A DNA stretch of 5,142 bases from Planctomycetaceae bacterium. GTDB taxonomy: Bacteria; Planctomycetota; Planctomycetia; Pirellulales; UBA1268. Position numbers and translations under genes: made by a program. The stretch covers positions 1-5,142 of the forward strand of contig SIAG01000310.1 in the NCBI GenBank assembly GCA_009691925.1, in the 5' to 3' direction. Within the stretch, counting starts at the first letter, position 1. The number at the start of each line of letters is the position of its first letter. Below the pieces are notes generated by a model, which searched no databases, was not told the DNA's origin, and worked only from the letters and a program-made list of their open reading frames with translations. This document shows positions 1-3,964 of this stretch, in pieces.

Positions 1-1
1 G

Positions 2-1174
2 GCCGCCCGCAACCGGCCGAAGTTTGACACCCTCGCTGCCGAGCAGGGGGATGTCATTGAGGTCATCAATTCTACAGGCACGATTGAGCCGGTGCAGTCG
101 GTTCAGGTCGGGGCCTTCGTCTCCGGACCGATCGTCGGCCTCCATGCCGATTTCAACGGCGAAGTGAAGGAAGGGGATCTCCTCGCCGAGATCGATCCGC
201 GCACCTACAGGGCCGTTGTTGCCCGCGACAAGGCCGCCCTCGCCGCCCGCCGCGCCGAGCTCGAGCGCGGTGCGGCCCGCCTCCAGCAGGCGCGCCGCGA
301 GGAAGACCGCTCCAACGCCCTCGCCGAACGCAACGTCGCGTCGATCTCCGAGAGCGAGCTCGATCAGGCCCACTTCACGCGCGTGGGGATGGAGGCGGAG
401 ATCGTCATGGCCGAGGCGGCCATCGAGCAGGCCGAGGCGAACCTCGACACCTCCGAGGCGAACCTCGGCTACACGAAGATCCTCGCGCCGGTCGCCGGGA
501 TCATCATCGATCGCAAGGTCGAGCTCGGTCAGACACTCGCCGCGCAGTTTCAGACGCCGGAGCTGTTTGTCATCGCCCCCGACATGCGCCGCGAGATGCG
601 GATCTTCGCTTCCGTCGATGAGGCCGACATCGGCCAGATCCGCCTGGCGCAGGAATCGGGGAAGTCGGTGCAATTCTCCGTCGATGCCTACCCAGGCGAA
701 GTGTTTGAGGGAAAGATCGCCCAAATCCGCCTCGCCTCAACGACTACCCAGAACGTCGTCACCTATCCGGTCGTCCTCTCCACGCCCAACCCCGAGCTCA
801 AGCTCCTTCCCGGGATGACGGCCGAGATCTCGTTTCAGGTCGATCGGCGCGACGGCGTGATCAAGGTTCCCAACGCGGCGCTGCGCTTCTATCCCGTTCG
901 CGACCATGTCCGCGAGGCCGACCGGGTGATCCTCGACGGGACGGCGCTGGAGGCCGACGATCAGGCCCGCGGCGAGTCACCTTCGGCGAGCGCCAAGGCC
1001 GAGGCGGAGGGGGAACGGAAACGGCGGCACGTGTGGGTGGTCGAGGCCGACGGACTCCTCCGCGGCATCCCGGTGACGTCGGGCATCGGCGACCACCGCG
1101 CCACCGAGATCGTCTCCGGGGATGTCGAGCCGGGGCAGAGGCTCGTCGTCGGGGTCGCTCCCAAGGACGATTGA
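2..1174 (+). CDS. MacA/HlyD-family periplasmic adaptor subunit (5' partial)
   Basis: Membrane-fusion (adaptor) protein of a MacAB-type exporter, bridging an inner-membrane permease and an outer-membrane channel. The frame is open from the first bases of the window. The GTG at 92 is internal, because the residues before it (VINSTGTIEP) are the usual adaptor sequence ahead of the first lipoyl half, so the true start and the N-terminal anchor or signal lie upstream. In the 390 visible residues: first lipoyl half about 35-68 (VGAFVSGPI...GDLLAEIDP); Ala/Glu/Arg-rich coiled-coil hairpin about 69-156; second lipoyl half about 157-192 (ILAPVAGIIIDRKVELGQ); beta-barrel about 193-280; membrane-proximal domain to the end, with a charged low-complexity insert at about 313-342. 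The hairpin tip shows Arg103-x3-Leu107-x6-Ser114, the TolC-docking pattern. The permease gene follows after 39 nt, probably in one operon. The family is certain; the substrate cannot be read from the sequence. Confidence 0.95.
   Translation, partial: AARNRPKFDTLAAEQGDVIEVINSTGTIEPVQSVQVGAFVSGPIVGLHADFNGEVKEGDLLAEIDPRTYRAVVARDKAALAARRAELERGAARLQQARREEDRSNALAERNVASISESELDQAHFTRVGMEAEIVMAEAAIEQAEANLDTSEANLGYTKILAPVAGIIIDRKVELGQTLAAQFQTPELFVIAPDMRREMRIFASVDEADIGQIRLAQESGKSVQFSVDAYPGEVFEGKIAQIRLASTTTQNVVTYPVVLSTPNPELKLLPGMTAEISFQVDRRDGVIKVPNAALRFYPVRDHVREADRVILDGTALEADDQARGESPSASAKAEAEGERKRRHVWVVEADGLLRGIPVTSGIGDHRATEIVSGDVEPGQRLVVGVAPKDD
308..343 (+). other. RLS-type hairpin-tip motif within the adaptor
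   Basis: These codons encode RSNALAERNVAS. The Arg, Leu and Ser have the spacing (R-x3-L-x6-S) of the conserved motif at the tip of adaptor alpha-hairpins that contact TolC-type outer-membrane channels. The motif lies at the turn between the two long helices, where it is expected. It suggests that this transporter works as a tripartite envelope-spanning exporter. No channel gene is visible in the window. Confidence 0.7.
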
Positions 1175-1191
1175 ACGGGGACCGACTGAAT

Positions 1192-1209
1192 CGGGCTCGA
1201 GCCCGGAGG
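1192..1209 (+). promoter_or_regulatory. Palindrome overlapping the permease ribosome-binding site
   Basis: CGGGCTCGAGCCCG at 1192-1205 is a perfect 14-bp palindrome. In RNA it can form a 5-bp G/C stem with a UCGA loop. Its last base is the first base of GGAGG (1205-1209), the Shine-Dalgarno of the permease, which sits only 4 nt before the ATG at 1214. An alternative weaker stem (CCGA at 1182-1185 with TCGG at 1191-1194) would compete with it. The palindrome and the Shine-Dalgarno are seen directly. A role in tuning translation of the permease relative to the adaptor is inference. Confidence 0.4.
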
Positions 1210-1213
1210 GCCG

Positions 1214-2446
1214 ATGGTCACGCTGCAACTCGCCTTCCGCTCGCTCCAGAAGAACCGGCTCCGCGCCCTGCTGACCGTGCTCGGGGTCGTGATCGGCATC
1301 GCCGCGGTGACGACGCTCGTCTCGGTCGGCCAGAGCGCCGCCGAGATGATCCGCGGCCAGTTTTCGGCGATTGGCACCAACGTCATCGTCGTCATCCCTG
1401 GCACCGGCGAACGGGGGGGCGTGCGCCAGGGGCCGCTCCAGACCCTCTCCCAAGGGGATGTCGATGCGATCGCGTCGGAGTGCCAAAGCGTGCTTGCCGT
1501 CACGCCCCTGGTGGCCGCCGCCGGCCAGGCGATCCATGCTGGCACCAACTGGAGCCCGAAGCAGATGTTCGGGGTCGGGGTCGACTACCCGACGGTGCGG
1601 AGCTGGCAGGTCCGCCGGGGGGGATTTTTTAGCGAGCGCGACGTGGCGGGGGCGGAGAAGGTCTGCGTCCTCGGCACGACGGTCGCGGCGCGGCTGTTTC
1701 AGACGGCCAATCCTCTTCAGCAGATCGTTCGCATCCGCAACATTCCCTTCCGGGTTATCGGGGTGCTCGAGAAGAAGGGGGCGAACATCGTCGGCGACGA
1801 CCAGGACGACATCCTCCTCATGCCCTATTCGACGGCCCGCAAGCGGCTGGTGGGGAACGGCTTCAAGGGGGTGCACGCGATCCTCGTCTCCGCCCGGAGT
1901 GTCGACGGGATGCGCGGCACGGAACGGGAGATCCGCCACCTCCTCGCCGACCGCCACCGGATCGCACCGGGGCAAGTCAACGACTTCCAGGTGCAAAACA
2001 CGACCGAGATCGCCAAGGCGCTCGGCGTCGTGACTGGCGTGATGACGGCGATGCTCGCCTCGATCGCCGGGATCTCGCTCTTGGTCGGCGGCGTGGGGAT
2101 CATGAACATCATGCTCGTGAGCGTCACCGAGCGCACCAAGGAGATTGGCCTGCGGATGGCGCTGGGGGCCACCAGCGGCGACATCCTCCGGCAGTTTCTC
2201 CTCGAGGCAGTCCTCCTCTCGGCGCTCGGCGGGCTTGTCGGCTTCACGCTCGGAGTGGCCGGCGCGGCCGGCCTGACGATGGCCATCAACGCCTATTCCA
2301 GCGGCACCGACTGGCCGATTGTGATCTCGGTGCCGGCTGGCGTGCTCGCGATCCTGTTCGCGGCGATCGTCGGTGTTTTCTTCGGATGGTATCCGGCCAG
2401 CCGCGCCGCCCGGCTCGATCCGATTGAAGCGCTGCGCTATGAGTGA
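1214..2446 (+). CDS. MacB/FtsX-family ABC transporter permease (no ATPase domain)
   Basis: Inner-membrane subunit of a type VII (MacB-like) ABC transporter, which couples cytoplasmic ATP hydrolysis to movements of a large periplasmic domain. The 410 residues show the family layout: TM1 about 18-38 after an amphipathic start (LQLAFRSLQKNRLRALLTVL); a MacB_PCD periplasmic domain about 40-270; TM2 about 278-300 running into the conserved MNIMLVSVTERTKEIGLRMA (297-316); TM3 about 329-352; TM4 about 370-391; and the C-terminal ending YPASRAARLDPIEALRYE. MacB proper has an N-terminal ATPase of about 230 residues. It is absent here and supplied by the gene at 2437-3150. The ATG at 1214 has GGAGG 4 nt upstream and gives the expected N-terminus. 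The gene probably shares a transcript with the adaptor. Its last 10 nt overlap the ATPase gene on the other strand. LolC/E-like or other FtsX permeases are alternatives, but the adjacent adaptor favours a MacAB-like exporter. Confidence 0.95.
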   Translation: MVTLQLAFRSLQKNRLRALLTVLGVVIGIAAVTTLVSVGQSAAEMIRGQFSAIGTNVIVVIPGTGERGGVRQGPLQTLSQGDVDAIASECQSVLAVTPLVAAAGQAIHAGTNWSPKQMFGVGVDYPTVRSWQVRRGGFFSERDVAGAEKVCVLGTTVAARLFQTANPLQQIVRIRNIPFRVIGVLEKKGANIVGDDQDDILLMPYSTARKRLVGNGFKGVHAILVSARSVDGMRGTEREIRHLLADRHRIAPGQVNDFQVQNTTEIAKALGVVTGVMTAMLASIAGISLLVGGVGIMNIMLVSVTERTKEIGLRMALGATSGDILRQFLLEAVLLSALGGLVGFTLGVAGAAGLTMAINAYSSGTDWPIVISVPAGVLAILFAAIVGVFFGWYPASRAARLDPIEALRYE

Positions 2447-3150
2447 GCCGCCGCGACGAGGCCCGCCGCCCGGACGTCGGAGAGGATCAGCCCGTCGCGG
2501 AGCGTGACGATGCGATCGGCGCTTGCGGCCACTTCCGGATCGTGCGTGACGATAATCACCGTCAGCCCCTGCTCGCGGTTGAGACGGCGAAACAGCGCGA
2601 TCACGTCTTGGCCGGTGCGGCTGTCGAGGTTGCCGGTCGGCTCGTCGCCCATCAGGATCGAGGGGCCGTTGACGAGCGCCCGGGCGATCGCCACGCGCTG
2701 CTGCTGGCCGCCGGAGAGTTGGGCGGGATGGTGGTCGAGACGGTCGGCCAGGCCAACGCTCTCGAGCGCCTCACGGGCCCGCTTGCGCCGCTGGCGGGCG
2801 GGGATCCCGCGGGCATAGATCATCGGCAGCTCGACATTCTCCAGCGCCGACGTCCGCGCCAGGAGGTTGAAGTTTTGGAACACGAAGCCGAGGTGGCGGT
2901 TGCGGACCGCGGCTCGCTCGTCCTTGGAGAGCGTCACCACCTCCCGGCCGTCGAGCCGGTAGCTCCCGGAACTGGGGCGGTCGAGACAGCCGAGCGTGTT
3001 CATGAGCGTCGACTTCCCCGACCCCGACGGGCCGACCAGCGCCACATACTCCCCGCGCTCGATCGCCAGCGACACCCCCTTGAGGGCCTCGACGCGGACC
3101 GTGCCGAGGTCGTAGTGCTTCGCGACCGCGGTGACCTCGATGAGCGGCAT
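2437..3150 (-). CDS. MacB/LolD-type ABC transporter ATP-binding protein
   Basis: Cytoplasmic nucleotide-binding subunit expected to dimerise and drive the MacB-type permease encoded opposite it. All catalytic motifs are intact in 237 residues: Walker A GPSGSGKST (40-48), Q-loop Gln92, signature LSGGQ (145-149), Walker B ILMGDE (165-170, catalytic Glu170), D-loop NLDS (174-177) and H-loop His203. The N-terminus MPLIEVTAVAKHY and the length fit the MacB/LolD/FtsE-like family. The ATG at 3150 is the only sensible start, yet the 20 nt before it are C-rich with no Shine-Dalgarno, so initiation is non-canonical. The C-terminal tail after RDG (about residues 221-237) is not conserved, and its TAG stop is read from the reverse complement of the permease's penultimate codons. 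The gene faces the permease tail to tail with a 10-nt overlap, instead of lying between adaptor and permease in one operon. The function as partner of that permease is inferred from family and proximity. Confidence 0.95.
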   Translation of the reverse strand: MPLIEVTAVAKHYDLGTVRVEALKGVSLAIERGEYVALVGPSGSGKSTLMNTLGCLDRPSSGSYRLDGREVVTLSKDERAAVRNRHLGFVFQNFNLLARTSALENVELPMIYARGIPARQRRKRAREALESVGLADRLDHHPAQLSGGQQQRVAIARALVNGPSILMGDEPTGNLDSRTGQDVIALFRRLNREQGLTVIIVTHDPEVAASADRIVTLRDGLILSDVRAAGLVAAAHS

Positions 3151-3176
3151 GAGGGAGGGCCGGCGGCGCGGGAGAA

Positions 3177-3201
3177 GGATGCTGGCAAGGGGATGCTGGC
3201 A
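3177..3201. repeat. Two-copy 14-bp-period short repeat
   Basis: GGATGCTGGCA occurs at 3177-3187 and again at 3191-3201, a period of 14 bp. It sits 27-51 nt upstream of the ATPase start, so it would be in that gene's leader or promoter. It may be a regulator site or simple slippage. No function can be assigned from sequence alone. Confidence 0.6.
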
Positions 3202-3227
3202 CTCAAGTGTAGCGGGCTGTGGGTCAG

Positions 3228-3256
3228 GCTCGGATCATGCTCGGATCATGCTCGGA
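3228..3256. repeat. 11-bp tandem repeat, about 2.6 copies
   Basis: GCTCGGATCAT is repeated perfectly at 3228-3238 and 3239-3249, followed by a partial GCTCGGA at 3250-3256. The 11-bp period is close to one DNA helical turn, so a protein would meet each copy on the same face. The repeat lies 78-106 bp upstream of the ATPase start and just upstream of a weak -10-like TACACT on that strand. The repeat is certain; an operator role is a guess. Confidence 0.75.
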
Positions 3257-3382
3257 GTCGGGCCCGGCCGCCCAGGCCACGGCCGCCCCTCCCGGGACCG
3301 CTCCAAACGAGGATTTTGGCGGGCAGGGAGCCGGCCGCGGGAGCGGCTTGCCGGCGACCGCGGCAGAACTTCCTTTCGTTCG

Positions 3383-3413
3383 GCGTCCGTAGACGCGCGA
3401 TTTCCGACGGAAA
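3383..3413. promoter_or_regulatory. Two adjacent small inverted repeats upstream of the secreted-protein gene
   Basis: GCGTC (3383-3387) pairs with GACGC (3392-3396) across four bases. TTTCCG (3401-3406) is mirrored by CGGAAA (3408-3413) around a single central base. The second is the more operator-like, being compact and ending in A/T runs in otherwise GC-rich DNA. Both lie 65-95 bp upstream of the start at 3478. They could be regulator-binding sites or short leader hairpins. There is no direct evidence for either. Confidence 0.35.
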
Positions 3414-3432
3414 GCGGTAGGTTGAATCGTGG

Positions 3433-3452
3433 CGGGCCCCATGGCGGGCCCG
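3433..3452 (+). promoter_or_regulatory. GC-only stem-loop in the leader of the secreted-protein gene
   Basis: CGGGCCC (3433-3439) and GGGCCCG (3446-3452) are perfect 7-bp inverted arms around a 6-nt loop, CATGGC. The element ends 10 nt before the Shine-Dalgarno (GGAG, 3462-3465) of the gene at 3478. No T-tract follows, so an intrinsic terminator is unlikely. It could affect translation or mRNA stability if the transcript starts upstream of it. The structure is seen; its function is inferred. Confidence 0.4.
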
Positions 3453-3461
3453 GATTCCTCC

Positions 3462-3466
3462 GGAGA
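3462..3466 (+). promoter_or_regulatory. Shine-Dalgarno supporting the GTG start at 3478
   Basis: GGAGA lies 11 nt before the GTG at 3478, in an A-rich spacer unlike the rest of the region. It favours GTG 3478 over the in-frame ATG at 3502, which would cut off the n-region of the signal peptide. The motif is the right half of an 8-bp palindrome, CTCCGGAG (3458-3465). Confidence 0.6.
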
Positions 3467-3477
3467 TCTTAAAAACA

Positions 3478-3894
3478 GTGAACAGCATTCGTCGTGGGTT
3501 GATGGCGGCGCTGGTCTGCGGGGCGCTCGTCTGCGTTCCGCAATCGGCCAACGCCCAGGGCCTGTGGGTCGGCGGCTGGGGCTGGGGCGGGCCGGTGGCG
3601 ATGGGTGGCTTCGGGCCGGCTTTTGGTCCGGGCTATGGGCTGGGATATGGACCAGCTTTCGGTCCGGGCTTCGGGCCGAGGTACGTCGCGGCATTCAGTC
3701 CGGTCGCCTGGGGCTATCCGGTCTACCGACCGCCGTTCTACGGGCCTGCTGTCTTCGCACCGCCGGTCTATCGCCCCGTGGTGGTAGCGCCGGTCTATCG
3801 CCCCGCGCCGGTGTACGTCGGGCCGACTGCGCATGCGGTGCGTGTCGGTGGCCGTGTGGCGAGGCGCGGCTGGCGGCGCGGTTTCGGCTGGTGA
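3478..3894 (+). CDS. Small secreted Gly/Pro/aromatic-rich, acid-free cationic protein
   Basis: A 138-residue exported protein that I cannot assign to a named family. Residues 1-26 form a clear Sec signal peptide: basic n-region (NSIRRG), hydrophobic core and SANA before a predicted cut at Ala26-Gln27. The mature 112 residues contain no Cys, Asp, Glu or Lys. The only strongly basic residues are Arg, ten of them, clustered at the C-terminus (RVARRGWRRGFGW). A Gly-aromatic segment (28-67) carries GPAFGPG twice with different synonymous codons. A Pro-Val-Tyr segment (81-116) repeats PVYRP. Aromatics are very frequent (6 Trp, 9 Tyr, 8 Phe). Such composition suggests an extracytoplasmic structural or surface-associated protein, perhaps binding anionic polymers, but that is inference. 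The GTG start is chosen for the signal peptide and GGAG at 3462. It diverges from the ATPase gene and converges on the SUMF1 gene with a 70-nt gap. Confidence 0.85.
   Translation: MNSIRRGLMAALVCGALVCVPQSANAQGLWVGGWGWGGPVAMGGFGPAFGPGYGLGYGPAFGPGFGPRYVAAFSPVAWGYPVYRPPFYGPAVFAPPVYRPVVVAPVYRPAPVYVGPTAHAVRVGGRVARRGWRRGFGW
3761..3805 (+). repeat. 18-bp direct repeat within the secreted-protein gene
   Basis: CGCCGGTCTATCGCCCCG occurs at 3761-3778 and 3788-3805, a 27-bp period. It encodes the two copies of PVYRP. The exact nucleotide identity points to recent duplication. In contrast, the GPAFGPG repeats earlier in the gene differ at synonymous positions. Confidence 0.75.
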
Positions 3895-3900
3895 ACCATT

Positions 3901-3915
3901 CGATCCCGAGGGTCG
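3901..3915 (+). terminator. Small stem-loop just after the secreted-protein stop
   Basis: CGATCC (3901-3906) pairs with GGGTCG (3910-3915), including one T-G wobble, around a 3-nt loop. It begins 7 nt after the stop codon, and CGATCCC is repeated at 3914-3920. It may assist 3'-end formation together with the larger hairpin downstream. Confidence 0.3.
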
Positions 3916-3925
3916 ATCCCAAGGC

Positions 3926-3958
3926 GCTGGTGCGCGGCCCACAACGCCGCGCGCCAGC
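3926..3958. terminator. Strong 13-bp stem-loop between convergent genes
   Basis: Arm 3926-3938 (GCTGGTGCGCGGC) pairs with arm 3946-3958 (GCCGCGCGCCAGC) over 13 bp around a 7-nt loop. Twelve pairs are Watson-Crick and one is T-G (3931/3953). The T-G remains paired in a plus-strand RNA but becomes an A-C mismatch in a minus-strand RNA, so the fold is better for the secreted-protein transcript. No T-tract follows on either side, so it is not a textbook intrinsic terminator. It lies between the stops at 3894 and 3965, where a bidirectional terminator or 3'-end stabiliser is expected. Confidence 0.55.
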
Positions 3959-3964
3959 CGCCGA

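Larger units (their letters stand above)
3151..3477. other. Divergent intergenic region with promoters and repeats, no convincing gene
   Basis: This 327-nt stretch lies between the divergently read ATPase and secreted-protein genes, so both promoters should be here. Visible elements are two short tandem repeats (3177-3201 and 3228-3256), small inverted repeats (3383-3396, 3401-3413, 3433-3452) and a Shine-Dalgarno at 3462. A weak -10-like TACACT on the minus strand (3206-3211) lies just downstream of the 11-bp repeat. On the plus strand, GAACTT (3366-3371) followed 16 nt later by CGTAGA (3388-3393) vaguely resembles an ECF-sigma promoter. Neither is strong. Open frames crossing the region are Arg/Gly-rich translations of GC-rich DNA with no recognisable domain. 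Confidence 0.6.

Noticed and set aside
92..94. GTG at 92 as the real adaptor start
   Set aside because: The frame is open upstream and encodes family-typical sequence (GDVIEVINSTGTIEP). Starting at 92 would remove the first beta-strand and the membrane anchor or signal.
1616..1632. G7-A-T6 tract as a programmed frameshift or transcriptional slippage site
   Set aside because: The permease frame is intact across it and matches the family on both sides. No alternative product ending was identified, so it is listed only as a low-interest observation.
977..1996. Long minus-strand open frame (339 residues) opposite the adaptor and permease
   Set aside because: Its translation is Asp/Arg/His-rich without domains, and it is the complement of two clearly real genes. 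GC-rich third positions commonly leave such antisense frames open.
3366..3393. ECF-sigma-like promoter (GAACTT, 16 nt, CGTAGA)
   Set aside because: Matches to known ECF elements are partial and would occur by chance. Not listed as a separate promoter feature.
2443..3420. Plus-strand open frame of 325 residues across the ATPase gene
   Set aside because: It is the antisense of an intact ABC ATPase with all catalytic motifs. The plus-strand translation has no recognisable fold and extends into an intergenic region only by chance.
3179..3472. Possible small plus-strand gene starting at ATG 3179, with a GGAGAAGG-like site just before it
   Set aside because: The Shine-Dalgarno-like sequence touches the ATG with no spacer. 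The product is Arg/Gly/Ser-rich, without a domain or a signal peptide, and its composition matches random GC-rich DNA.
3761..3805. 18-bp direct repeat as a recombination or CRISPR-like element
   Set aside because: There are only two copies, in frame inside a coding sequence, encoding a repeated PVYRP peptide. It is explained by internal protein repetition.
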